A stretch of DNA of 64,000 nt from Verrucomicrobiota bacterium (GTDB lineage Bacteria; Verrucomicrobiota; Verrucomicrobiia; Opitutales; Opitutaceae), in contig JAEWQP010000008.1 in assembly GCA_023399155.1 (NCBI GenBank), positions 124,001 through 188,000 of the forward strand. Direction: 5' to 3'. Shown here piece after piece: positions 15,161 to 24,194 of this stretch. The translations under genes and the position numbers were made by a program. Numbering within the stretch: position 1 is the stretch's first letter; every line of letters begins with the position of its first letter. The notes under the pieces are model-generated. The model worked only from the letters and a program-made list of their open reading frames with translations. It was not told the DNA's origin and searched no databases.

Positions 15161-16930
15161 ATGGAACGTTTCCGGCCCTATTATCGCTACCTCATGCAGG
15201 TTCGGCTGCCCCTGGTGGTCAGCATCGTCTGCGGTCTCATCTACGGAGCGTCGAGCGGCGCAGGCCTGCCGCTCATGCTCAACTATGTCTTTCCGCGCGT
15301 CTTTCCCTCCGAGGCGACCGACGCGGCTGTGGCGCCCGTGCCCCTGGATGACTGGCAGATCGCCCTTGTGGCGATGTGGCTGCCGTTGGTGTTCCTGATC
15401 CGCGGCATGGCCGACTATGCCAATGTCTACCTGCTGCAGTACGCGGGCACGCGCGTGCTCGAGGCAATCCGGCTCGATTACTTCCGCAAGCTCCAGGTCC
15501 TGCCGCTCGCCTTTTTCCAGAAGCGCTCCACCGGCGACCTGATCTCGCGCGGCATCGCGGACACAAGCCAGCTGCAGGTGGCGCTGGTGAACGTGACCAA
15601 CGACCTGATCAAGCAGCCTGCCACCCTCGCCTTTGCGCTCAGCACCGTCGCGTTCCTCGCCTATCGCGAGCGCGGCCTCGCCATGGTGCTGGCCACGCTC
15701 GCGCTGGTGCCGCTTTGCGTGCTGCCCATACGATTCGTCGGCAAGAAGATCGTGCGTCGGGCCGCGCGGGTGCAGGAGGAACTCGGCTCGCTCAGCGGTC
15801 GCATGAGCGAGAATCTTTCCGCCACCCGCGAGGTCCGTGCGTTCGGACTCGAGGAGTACGAGGCCAATCGCTTCTCCATCACGACCCGCGCGCTCATCAA
15901 GGCCCAGATGAAGGTGGTGAAATACCAGCGCGCGCTCAACCCGCTGATCGAGTTCGTCTCCGCCGTCGGCGTGTCGATCACCTTTGTCTACGCCTACCAC
16001 GCCGGCGTGACGCTCGAGCATTTCGTCCCGCTGGTCGGGGCCCTTTTCATCTGTTACGACCCGATCAAGAAGCTCGGGATGGTGAATACGGAGATCAAGC
16101 GCGGCACAGCGGCGCTCGACCGATTGGAAGTTGTCTTCAATGAACCGGTCGACATCGCCGACCCCGCCACTCCCGTGCCGGTGGACCGGCTCCGCGGTGA
16201 ACTCGCGTTCAACAACGTCACCTTCCACTACGGTCCGGAAACGCCCGCCCTCAGCTCGGTGAACGTCCGCATCCCGCAAGGCACGGTCTGCGCGCTCGTC
16301 GGGCCGACCGGCGCCGGCAAGTCCACGTTTGCGAACCTTGTGCCGCGCTTCTATGACGTGACGGAAGGCGGCGTCACGATCGATGGCATCGATGTTCGCG
16401 CCATGCGCCTCGTGGATCTGCGGCGCCACATCGCGATCGTGTCACAGGACCCGGTGTTGTTCAACGACACCATCGCGAACAACCTGCGGTTGAGCCGCCC
16501 GGACGCGACACGTTCCGAGATCGAGCAGGCAGCCAGGGATGCCTTCGCCCATGAATTCATCATGGAGAAGGAGCACGGCTACGACACCGTGATCGGCGAG
16601 CGCGGCCAATCGCTCTCCGGCGGCCAGCGCCAGCGGCTTGCGCTGGCGCGCGCCTTCCTGCGCAATGCCCCCATCCTGATCCTGGACGAGGCCACCTCGG
16701 CGCTCGACGCGAGCACCGAGGAGCAGATCCAGCAGGCGCTCACACGCCTGGTGCGCGGGAAGACGGTCCTGATCATCGCGCACCGGTTCAGCACGATCCG
16801 CGATGCGACAATGATCCTCGTCTTCCAGGGCGGCCGAATCGTCGCCTCGGGGGACCACTCGGCCCTGCACGCGACCAACCAGCTCTACCGCACGCTCTAC
16901 GAAACGCAGCGCGCCGGCGGACGCGTGTAG
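15161..16930 (+). CDS. MsbA-like ABC exporter (fused membrane and ATPase domains)
   Basis: 589 residues. Type IV ABC exporter: six membrane helices in residues 1–325, then an ATPase domain with Walker A GPTGAGKST at 381–389, the signature LSGGQRQRLALARAF from 485, Walker B ILILDEATSALD and the H-loop IIAHRFSTI. Works as a homodimer in the inner membrane. Family members flip lipid A core, other lipids or peptides; the substrate here is not determinable. It is the third gene of an apparent operon with two Opp-type permeases, an unusual pairing. Confidence 0.92.
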   Translation: MERFRPYYRYLMQVRLPLVVSIVCGLIYGASSGAGLPLMLNYVFPRVFPSEATDAAVAPVPLDDWQIALVAMWLPLVFLIRGMADYANVYLLQYAGTRVLEAIRLDYFRKLQVLPLAFFQKRSTGDLISRGIADTSQLQVALVNVTNDLIKQPATLAFALSTVAFLAYRERGLAMVLATLALVPLCVLPIRFVGKKIVRRAARVQEELGSLSGRMSENLSATREVRAFGLEEYEANRFSITTRALIKAQMKVVKYQRALNPLIEFVSAVGVSITFVYAYHAGVTLEHFVPLVGALFICYDPIKKLGMVNTEIKRGTAALDRLEVVFNEPVDIADPATPVPVDRLRGELAFNNVTFHYGPETPALSSVNVRIPQGTVCALVGPTGAGKSTFANLVPRFYDVTEGGVTIDGIDVRAMRLVDLRRHIAIVSQDPVLFNDTIANNLRLSRPDATRSEIEQAARDAFAHEFIMEKEHGYDTVIGERGQSLSGGQRQRLALARAFLRNAPILILDEATSALDASTEEQIQQALTRLVRGKTVLIIAHRFSTIRDATMILVFQGGRIVASGDHSALHATNQLYRTLYETQRAGGRV

Positions 16931-16943
16931 GACCGGCGCCGAA

Positions 16944-18842
16944 TCACCAGCGATACGCCACGCAGAGGGTCACCTGACGGCCCGGCGCAGGCACCGCCGG
17001 CAGCTCCTGAAAATCGTCCTTCCACACGTTGTCGACGATGAGTGAAACCTCGAGCTTCTCGTGGGAGGGAATCGTCCAGTGCAGGCCGATCGAGGTGAGC
17101 AAAGCCTCATCACCGCCGACGGTGCGCAACAGGTTCTCCTCCTGGACGCGGTACTCGTTGTCGCACCGGAGTTCCAGCCCCGCACCCAGTCGCGCGATGA
17201 CGGCCAGCGTGGCGCGGTGCACCGGAAAGTTCAGGGCATAGAAACTCGCGACTACTCCCGGCTGGCGGTAGGTGGCGTCCTTGTGCAGCCATGCATAACC
17301 CGCGACGACGTCGACCGCGCCCCACGAGCGGGAGGCGAGCAGTTCCAGGCCGGTGGTGCGGATCGCGACGGCATTTGCAGTTCGAGCGTTGCGGGCCGCT
17401 GCAGTCAGCGTCCAGTCGGTGAGCGGATCATCGTCGCGATGAAAGAGCGCGGCCCGGGCGCTCCATGTCCGAGCGCGCAGTTCCCCTCCGAGTTCGGCGC
17501 TGCGACTCCGCTCGCGCCCCAGGTCAGGGTTGCCCCGGAACAGGCCAACTGCGGAATTCGCATTGAGCGCGGTGTATCCAGGAACCCGAGTCGCCTCGCT
17601 ATAGTCCGCAAAAACGCGGGGCGTGCCGCCCGCGATTGACGCCGCCGGCGTCCACGACAGCCCGAGCAGCGGTGAAACCGCGCCCGAATCGCGGTTGGTG
17701 TCGTCCCACGTGGCGCCGAGCCGCGTCGTGAGCGCGCCTTCACCGACGTCGATGCTGCGTTTCGCTGCCACACCAAGCTTCCAGTAGGCGCGCGACATGA
17801 AACGCCCGAAGGTGAGCGCGGTCGATTCCAGCGCATCCGTCGCGCCTTCCGCACGCGCTTCGACGCGCCAGGCACCCAGTCCCGTCCGGAAGTGCACAAA
17901 GCCACCCGTGACATCCGTCTCATGGAGATAGGGATCAAAGCGCCCGGGCTGCCGGCGGTCCGCCTCGTAGTCGTCGCGATTGCGTCGGTAGTAGCCGCCG
18001 GCCTCCACGCTGCCGTTGCCGAAATCCCGGCGATGATTCACCGCAAGCAGCGTCGTCTGCAAATGCTCGGTCTCAGGCCAACCAAACGGCGTGTAGAGAT
18101 TGGGCCAGCCGAAGAACTTGTCCTGATAGCCGGCAAATACCTCCGTCTGCGCCGCGTCAGACCGGATCTGCACCCGGCCGGCGACGCGCTCAAACATGTG
18201 GTCGCCGTTGGCGATCGTGCCGCGCGCCTCCGACCTCGACCAGCCGGCATCGACAGCCACGCGCCCTGCGCCGGCCTCCGAGACCACCTGTGCCGCATAA
18301 AGCGACTGCCGGTTCAGCCCGCCGTTGCCGATCGCGAATGAAGCCTCACCGCCAGTCTCGATGGGTTTCCAGCCGTAGGCGATCGAACCCACCGCGGCCT
18401 GCATGGCGGTGAAGGCATGGGCCACGCTCGTGCGCACCTCCGGCGCGGAAAGCATGTCCAGGGGAACCGGCAGTTCGGCGGTATAGTGGCCGGTCTGCGG
18501 ATCGTAGATCGTCATGCCACCCAACTGCACGGCGGTGCCTTCAAAGATGCCGCCCCGGATCGCAATATCGCCCTGGGCCTCACCGAAATTCCGCGTCTGC
18601 AAATCGACCTGAGGCTCAAAACGCAGGTAGGAGACGGGCGCCGAAAAGGTGGCGGCGGGCGCTTTGTTAGCCACTCGCTCCTCAATCAGAACAATCTCGG
18701 CCAAATCGATCGTGGACTCACCCGAAACATTCTTTCCGGCCGCATCCGACGACGCCTGCGCCACGACCGGCCTAGCAAAGATGCTGACCCCAATAAAGAT
18801 GACGCCACAGGAAATGAGCTGCCGAGCAGACATGAAAGCCAT
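16944..18842 (-). CDS. TonB-dependent outer-membrane receptor
   Basis: 632 residues. Signal peptide (about 1–28, ending ARPVVAQA), a TonB-box-like STIDLAEIVLIEE, a plug domain (FGEAQGDIAIRGGIFEGTAVQLGG) to about residue 160, and a beta-barrel with repeated aromatic-rich strands; it ends with the outer-membrane insertion signature (VTLCVAYRW, aromatic last residue). The size is that of BtuB-like vitamin or small siderophore receptors, but no cobalamin riboswitch-like leader is visible upstream. It converges with the exporter gene (13-bp gap). No TonB/ExbB/ExbD genes nearby. Confidence 0.88.
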   Translation of the reverse strand: MAFMSARQLISCGVIFIGVSIFARPVVAQASSDAAGKNVSGESTIDLAEIVLIEERVANKAPAATFSAPVSYLRFEPQVDLQTRNFGEAQGDIAIRGGIFEGTAVQLGGMTIYDPQTGHYTAELPVPLDMLSAPEVRTSVAHAFTAMQAAVGSIAYGWKPIETGGEASFAIGNGGLNRQSLYAAQVVSEAGAGRVAVDAGWSRSEARGTIANGDHMFERVAGRVQIRSDAAQTEVFAGYQDKFFGWPNLYTPFGWPETEHLQTTLLAVNHRRDFGNGSVEAGGYYRRNRDDYEADRRQPGRFDPYLHETDVTGGFVHFRTGLGAWRVEARAEGATDALESTALTFGRFMSRAYWKLGVAAKRSIDVGEGALTTRLGATWDDTNRDSGAVSPLLGLSWTPAASIAGGTPRVFADYSEATRVPGYTALNANSAVGLFRGNPDLGRERSRSAELGGELRARTWSARAALFHRDDDPLTDWTLTAAARNARTANAVAIRTTGLELLASRSWGAVDVVAGYAWLHKDATYRQPGVVASFYALNFPVHRATLAVIARLGAGLELRCDNEYRVQEENLLRTVGGDEALLTSIGLHWTIPSHEKLEVSLIVDNVWKDDFQELPAVPAPGRQVTLCVAYRW

Positions 18843-19123
18843 GACCCGGCAAAAAAGAACGCGGCCGCCCGACTGTCACGCAATTTGTAATGTCGCGCAG
18901 TGTTTTGATTAACATATCCAGACTTTGCGCGATCCGGGCGCTCTTCACGCAGGCTGGGCTGCGCACTGCGGACGCTCATCACCGACTCTTTCGCCCTTGT
19001 CCGTTCACACCGCTGCTCGACTCGGCTCCATCCTCCGTCATCTCAGTGTCGAAAGGCACTTTGGGGGATGATTGCTGCAACTCGAGCGCGCCAGCCGGGT
19101 TCTAGCTCCCAAGAAGCACCACC

Positions 19124-19420
19124 ATGACACCTTTCACACGATTCCTGCTCGTCTTTGGCCTCATCGTGCTCGCTCTCGTGATCTTGGGCGGGGGAGGCCC
19201 GTTCGCCGGCTTTTCGTTCTTTGGGGCTCTGTTCGGCCTCGGCATCGCGATCCTTGCCTGTGTCGGCGGAACCTTCGCTGCCCTTGTTTTCGGGACCTTC
19301 GGCCTGCTCGTGGCAGCGGTGGCGATGCTCCCGTTGCTGGTCCCGCTCGCGCTTCTCGCGGCGCCGTTGCTTCTCGTGGTGGGAGTTGCCGTCCTGATCG
19401 CCCGAGCCGCCTCAAGCTGA
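19124..19420 (+). CDS. Small hydrophobic membrane protein, unknown function
   Basis: 98 residues, nearly all hydrophobic, with three or so membrane segments rich in Gly, Ala, Leu and Phe and almost no charged residues except at the ends. I do not recognise the family. It is divergent from the TonB-dependent receptor and converges on the ferredoxin gene. Codon use fits its neighbours, which supports a real gene. Confidence 0.6.
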   Translation: MTPFTRFLLVFGLIVLALVILGGGGPFAGFSFFGALFGLGIAILACVGGTFAALVFGTFGLLVAAVAMLPLLVPLALLAAPLLLVVGVAVLIARAASS

Positions 19421-19468
19421 TCGATCGGCGCGCCCGCTCCGGATCACGGGCAGCAGCGCGTGGTCCGG

Positions 19469-19497
19469 AAAAGAACAAAGGCAGCCTGCGGGCTGCC
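19469..19497 (-). terminator. Rho-independent terminator after ferredoxin
   Basis: On the minus strand: GGCAGCC, 4-nt loop, GGCTGCC, then TTTGTTCTTTT, about 75 bp past the ferredoxin stop. Confidence 0.8.
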
Positions 19498-19569
19498 TCT
19501 GGATTGATCGAAGCAGCACGCCCGCGATTTCAGCCGCGGTGACCGCCTGGGAGTATCCGGCCGGGTGAA

Positions 19570-19806
19570 CTACTCGTCGCCGTCGTTGCCAATGGCTTCC
19601 ACGGGGCAGCCTTCGAGCGCCTCCATGCAAAGCTTGGCATCCTCTTCGGTCTGAGGCTGGGCACTCACGTAGGTGTAGCCGCCGTCGTCATTGCGCGTGA
19701 AGAATCCCGGCGCCGTTTCGCGGCACAGGTCGCAGTCAATGCACTGGTTATCAACGTAGAACTTGCCGGCGGCGTTCTCCGGCCACTTTTGAGTTTTATC
19801 GGCCAT
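19570..19806 (-). CDS. Single-cluster 4Fe-4S ferredoxin
   Basis: 78 residues, very acidic. The cluster ligands are visible: C22xxC25xxC28 (CIDCDLC) and a distal Cys in LEGCPVEAIG, giving one 4Fe-4S cluster; the second motif is reduced, as in Fer4_15/monocluster ferredoxins. A soluble one-electron carrier; its redox partner is not in the neighbourhood. Monocistronic by layout, with a terminator after it. Confidence 0.92.
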   Translation of the reverse strand: MADKTQKWPENAAGKFYVDNQCIDCDLCRETAPGFFTRNDDGGYTYVSAQPQTEEDAKLCMEALEGCPVEAIGNDGDE

Positions 19807-20036
19807 AAGATTGGGAAAAGGGAAGAAAGCGCCGATAGCGTGGGAGTGTCAAGGAGCGGTTGCAGGGAGGCGGGGCGTTGGCGGAAAAGTCCAACCACGG
19901 CATGCCAACGAGGAGCCGCGTGTCCACGGCTCGGCGCCCACCGCGCCCGGCGGGCCGCCCTGCCCGCCCACCAAATCCCTGGATTTTCGAGTGGACTCGG
20001 GCCGCCACAGCAGGCGTAACCGCGGCGTCTTCCACC

Positions 20037-20537
20037 ATGCAAACGCCGAACACACCTCCTTCGCCCCTCGTGGGCGTGATCATGGGCAGCACGTCCGATT
20101 GGGAAACGATGCGCCATGCCACCGAAACACTCGAACGGTTTGGCGTCGCCTGCGAGCGCCATGTGATCAGCGCCCACCGCGCTCCGGATCGCTTGAGCGA
20201 ATACGCCCGTGGCGCGCGTGCGCGCGGCCTGCGCTGCATCATCGCGGGAGCGGGCGCCGCAGCCCACCTGGCGGGGGTGACGGCCGCGCAAACCGATCTG
20301 CCTGTGCTGGGCGTTCCCATTGAGTCAACACTCAAGGGGCTGGACTCGCTGCTTTCGACGGTCCAGATGCCCGGCGGCATCCCGGTGGCGACGTTCGCGA
20401 TCGGCAAGGCGGGCGCGACCAACGCCGCATTGTTCGCGGTGGCCATGCTCGCGTTGAACGATGCGGCACTGGCGGAAAAGCTGGCGGCCTTCAGGCGTGA
20501 GCAGACCCAGAAGGTCCTCGACGCCAAACTTCCGTAA
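20037..20537 (+). CDS. purE: 5-(carboxyamino)imidazole ribonucleotide mutase
   Basis: 166 residues from ATG 20037. The class I PurE signature is complete: VGVIMGSTSDWETMRHA at the N-terminus, HVISAHRAPDRL, IIAGAGAAAHLAGVTAA and VQMPGGIPVATFAIG. It converts N5-CAIR to CAIR in de novo purine synthesis, as a cytoplasmic octamer. purK is not adjacent. The upstream frame is shadow. Its start is divergent from the ferredoxin gene with about 230 bp between. Confidence 0.95.
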   Translation: MQTPNTPPSPLVGVIMGSTSDWETMRHATETLERFGVACERHVISAHRAPDRLSEYARGARARGLRCIIAGAGAAAHLAGVTAAQTDLPVLGVPIESTLKGLDSLLSTVQMPGGIPVATFAIGKAGATNAALFAVAMLALNDAALAEKLAAFRREQTQKVLDAKLP

Positions 20538-20616
20538 GCGTCACCGGCACGTGCGGCCGGCGGGGCGGTTGCCCACCCCGCCGGCGCGGCACCCAGCGAA
20601 ACGGATCGATCGGCGT

Positions 20617-23600
20617 CTACTGGACTTCGTAGACCTCGACCAGCGCCACGCCGCTCCTGCCCGAGTTTGTCGAGGCGTGTGCCGTATAGACGCCGGGCTC
20701 GAGCCAGATCACGACGGCCGAACTGCGAGAGCCCGAAGTGAGCCTGAAAGCGCCCACGCGATCACCAGCCGCGGAAACAGCGGCGGCATCGACTCCCCAG
20801 TCGTTGTTTCCGGCGATCTGGACGTTGCCCGTGGCGACGCGTGAGTAGATCGTAAGGACCGGGTCCTCGGCCACGCCCGCCACATTGAACTGGGCCAACT
20901 CCGGGCCCACGGCGCGGATCAGCACCTGTTTCGGAGCGTTGCCCGAAACCACGAAACCGGCGATCACGAGATCGTTTCCAGGTCCGGCAATGCCGCGCAT
21001 GGAAATATTGGAGAGCTGCGTCGGGATGGCTGCGGCACCCGCCACGCCATCGGCGTCGTAGACTTCCACGAGCGCGGCTCCTGTGAGACCCCGCACTCCC
21101 GTGACTTGGGCCGTGTAGATGCCAGCCGGAAGATCGACGACCATCGCCGCGTCCTTGCTGCCCACGGGCAGCGCAAACGCACCGACACGGGCTGCGACCG
21201 CGGCGATCTCACTGGCATTGACTGCACTGGACCAATCGTCGTTCTGCCCGATCGGGCTGGGGGTGCCGTGCCTGAAGAGCGTCACCATCGGATCGGCGAG
21301 CTGGCCGGTCACACCAAGTTCGCCAAGCGTCGGTCCGACGGCCCGGATCAACACCCGTTTGCTTCCGGTACCGCCGATCACGAACCCGGCAACCATCAGC
21401 GCATCGCCCTGGCGCACCTGCGCCCGGACCGATGTATTGACGAGGCGCTTGTCCACGGCTTCGCCCGCGCGGGCGCCACTGACCCGGTCCGTCCGGTCGG
21501 CAGCGACGGCCGTGCCGGCGATCCGGCCAGTACCGGCGTTGAGCGCGAGATTGAGCGTGGCGCCATTGGCCAGCGCGACCTGGATGTTTCCCGCTGTATC
21601 CAGAAGGGCAAGACCACCCGCCGGAACCCCGTCGATGTAGGCGAGGACGAAGGCCGCGCCTTCCGCGCCGGCGAGGACGATCACCTCGTCGTTCGACGAG
21701 TTCACGACGACGCCATTGTACCAGCCGCTCATCGCGCCCGTGCTGCCATCGACGGGATCGATCGCGCCGGAGAACGTAAGCTCGGTCCCCACGATCGATC
21801 CCGTGATCATCGTGCCGCTCACCTGGCCCGTGACCGTGCCCACGCCATCGGCCACGAAGGAGAACGCTCCGGTGGCATCGAGGGCGACCCCGCCGGCGTC
21901 GATCAAGAGGCCGGAGGACGCATCGATGCCGAGCATCTGGAGCGTGCCATCCTCCATGATCATCACCGCGAAGGTGCCGTCCGCCACCACGCCCATGCCC
22001 AGCGTGGAGATCGCCTGCAGGGCGCGATCACCCTTCTTGATGAATCCCGAACCGGTCCGCGGGCGATCCATCACAGTGACCATGGCCGCCGAGCTGTTGA
22101 CCGACTGGGAGCCTGCGCTCACGCGAACCCAATAGCTGCGGTTCTCGGAGAGCTTTGGCGTGGTGAATGTCGCGGACGTCGCCCCGGGGACCGGCGCGGC
22201 CGTATCCCCGGAGGAGCCTGCAAACCACTGGTAGGCCAGCGCCGAACCCGAGGCCGCGACATTGAGGATCGCCGTGGCGCCCCGCGCGATCGTCTGGTCC
22301 TGCGGCTGGCTGAGTATCGCGAGCTTTTCGGCAACGGTCAGCGCGGCGGCCGAACTCGTCACAGTACCGGCGCTGTTGCTCACGACCACCGTGTAGGTGC
22401 CCGCATGCGACACCCCGGCCGAGGCGATGGAATACGTGGCGCTCGTGGCGCCCACGATGGCTTCACCGTCACGCCGCCATTGATACGATGGAGCCGGCGT
22501 TCCGGTGGCGGTGACGCTGAAGGCGGCCGATGCACCGGCCACGACGCTGGCCGCGACCGGCTGCGCGGTGATCCTCGGCGCGACCGCCGTCGAGTTGACC
22601 GTCAACACGAACGAACTCGAGGCCGTCGCGCTGCCGTCGCTGACCGTGACGGTGATGGTCGCGGTGCCCGTCCGGCCGCCGAGCGGCGTCACGGAAAGCG
22701 TCCGATTCGCACCCGAACCGCCGAAGCTGATCGAGGCGCTGGAGACGATCGTGCTGTCCGAGGACGAAGCAGAGACGGAGAGGCTCGCGGCCGAAGTCTC
22801 AACATCGCCCACGGTGAAACTGATGGAACCGGTGGTCGTGTCCTGGTCGATCACTCGATTCGGGATGTTCGAAATCGTCGGGGCATCATTCACGGCGTTG
22901 ACCGTCACGACGAACGAATCGGAAGCCGTGAGGGCGCCATCGCTGACCGTCACCGTGATCGTGGCGCTGCCGGACTGGTTGGCAGCCGGTGTGACCGTGA
23001 TCGTACGGCTGGCACCGCTGCCGCCGAGCGCGAGGCCCGCCGCGGGAATGAGGGCGGTATTGGACGAGGTCGCCGTGACGACGAGGTTTCCGGCCAACGT
23101 CTGGTTGTCGCCCACGGTGAATCCGATCGAACCCGTGGATCCATCCTCATTGATGGTCCGATTCGCGATATCGCTGATCGTCGGTGCGGTATTCACCGCC
23201 GAGACGGTGAGGACAAACGTGTCCGATGCCGTCAGGGAACCGTCGCTCACGGTCACCGTGATCGTCGCGCTGCCCGTCCGACCTGCGGCCGGGGTCACTG
23301 AGATCGTTCGCGACGAGCCGCTTCCGCCCAGGACGATCGCCGAGGCGGGTACGAGAGCCGCATCAGACGATCCCGCCGTGACGGAAAGGCTGGCGGCCGC
23401 CGTTTCGACATCTCCGACGGTAAAGACGATTCCACCGGTCGAGGAACCGGCGCTGATCGAGCGGTTCGCGATATCGCTGATCGTGGGCGCGCTGTTCGAG
23501 GCCGGGGGCGGCGTGGTGCCGGTGGCGACGTTGGAATAGGCCGAATTCCCCGCCTCGTTGTAGGCACACACCCGGTACGAGTAGGTCGCCGAACTCGGCA

Positions 23601-23895
23601 GATCTGCGTCGACGTAGGAAACGACGTTGGCTGGGACGGTCGCGATCTCGGTGAACGTCGCGCCATTCGCCGACCGCTCGATGCGGAAGCCTGTTTCGTT
23701 GGTGGAGTTGTCCGCCCATGAGAGGGTGAACTGTGCGGCACGCAGCTCGGGCGCCAGGAACGCCATGAGCATCGCGGAAAGGAAAGCGAAACGGAGCCGT
23801 ACGGCGGAACCTGCATGACACCCCAAGCGCGCGCCGGAGGGCACGTTTGCGGATGGGTGGGCAGCGGCACGGCCTGGGGAGACGATGCTGTTCAT
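20617..23895 (-). CDS. Large secreted FN3/Ig-repeat protein with duplicated C-terminal module
   Basis: 1092 residues from ATG 23895, chosen because GGAGGGAG lies just upstream (ATG 23910 is an alternative). A signal peptide ends near PELRAAQF. Then a fibronectin type III domain (about 53–130), three ~100-residue cadherin/Ig-like repeats each opening APTIS(D/N)I, two Ig-like domains with QWRRDG and YQWFAG, a beta-rich region, and two tandem ~135-residue modules (MVAGFVIGGTG…RVLIRAVGP…NDDWSS…LPAGIYTA…ALVEVYD). The modules recur in the neighbouring paralogue. Probably surface-exposed or secreted, possibly polysaccharide- or matrix-binding; no catalytic motif seen. Confidence 0.85.
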   Translation of the reverse strand: MNSIVSPGRAAAHPSANVPSGARLGCHAGSAVRLRFAFLSAMLMAFLAPELRAAQFTLSWADNSTNETGFRIERSANGATFTEIATVPANVVSYVDADLPSSATYSYRVCAYNEAGNSAYSNVATGTTPPPASNSAPTISDIANRSISAGSSTGGIVFTVGDVETAAASLSVTAGSSDAALVPASAIVLGGSGSSRTISVTPAAGRTGSATITVTVSDGSLTASDTFVLTVSAVNTAPTISDIANRTINEDGSTGSIGFTVGDNQTLAGNLVVTATSSNTALIPAAGLALGGSGASRTITVTPAANQSGSATITVTVSDGALTASDSFVVTVNAVNDAPTISNIPNRVIDQDTTTGSISFTVGDVETSAASLSVSASSSDSTIVSSASISFGGSGANRTLSVTPLGGRTGTATITVTVSDGSATASSSFVLTVNSTAVAPRITAQPVAASVVAGASAAFSVTATGTPAPSYQWRRDGEAIVGATSATYSIASAGVSHAGTYTVVVSNSAGTVTSSAAALTVAEKLAILSQPQDQTIARGATAILNVAASGSALAYQWFAGSSGDTAAPVPGATSATFTTPKLSENRSYWVRVSAGSQSVNSSAAMVTVMDRPRTGSGFIKKGDRALQAISTLGMGVVADGTFAVMIMEDGTLQMLGIDASSGLLIDAGGVALDATGAFSFVADGVGTVTGQVSGTMITGSIVGTELTFSGAIDPVDGSTGAMSGWYNGVVVNSSNDEVIVLAGAEGAAFVLAYIDGVPAGGLALLDTAGNIQVALANGATLNLALNAGTGRIAGTAVAADRTDRVSGARAGEAVDKRLVNTSVRAQVRQGDALMVAGFVIGGTGSKRVLIRAVGPTLGELGVTGQLADPMVTLFRHGTPSPIGQNDDWSSAVNASEIAAVAARVGAFALPVGSKDAAMVVDLPAGIYTAQVTGVRGLTGAALVEVYDADGVAGAAAIPTQLSNISMRGIAGPGNDLVIAGFVVSGNAPKQVLIRAVGPELAQFNVAGVAEDPVLTIYSRVATGNVQIAGNNDWGVDAAAVSAAGDRVGAFRLTSGSRSSAVVIWLEPGVYTAHASTNSGRSGVALVEVYEVQ

Positions 23896-24194
23896 AATCT
23901 CCCTCCGCATACGCCCCGGCCCGCCGGGAACTGGAGATCACGCGCCCGTTTGACCCGCGATTGGGAACAGGTAGGTACTCACCCATACAGCCGATCCAGA
24001 AAACGCATGGGGCGTCGCCTGTAGCCCGACTCCACGTTGCCGGCTCTAGACTGGATTACCCGCCGGCCCGGCGATTTCCCGGGGCGTTGTATCCGCAACG
24101 CACCTCATGGAGTCACGGGTGTCCGAAACGCCACCGTTTTGTGGATACGCCATGTGCCGGGCGCGCGCCGCGACCGACACATGCGCGATCCCGA

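Noticed and set aside
18843..19123. Cobalamin riboswitch upstream of the TonB-dependent receptor
   Set aside because: I looked for the B12-box and the usual stem pattern and found neither, so a vitamin B12 assignment is not supported.
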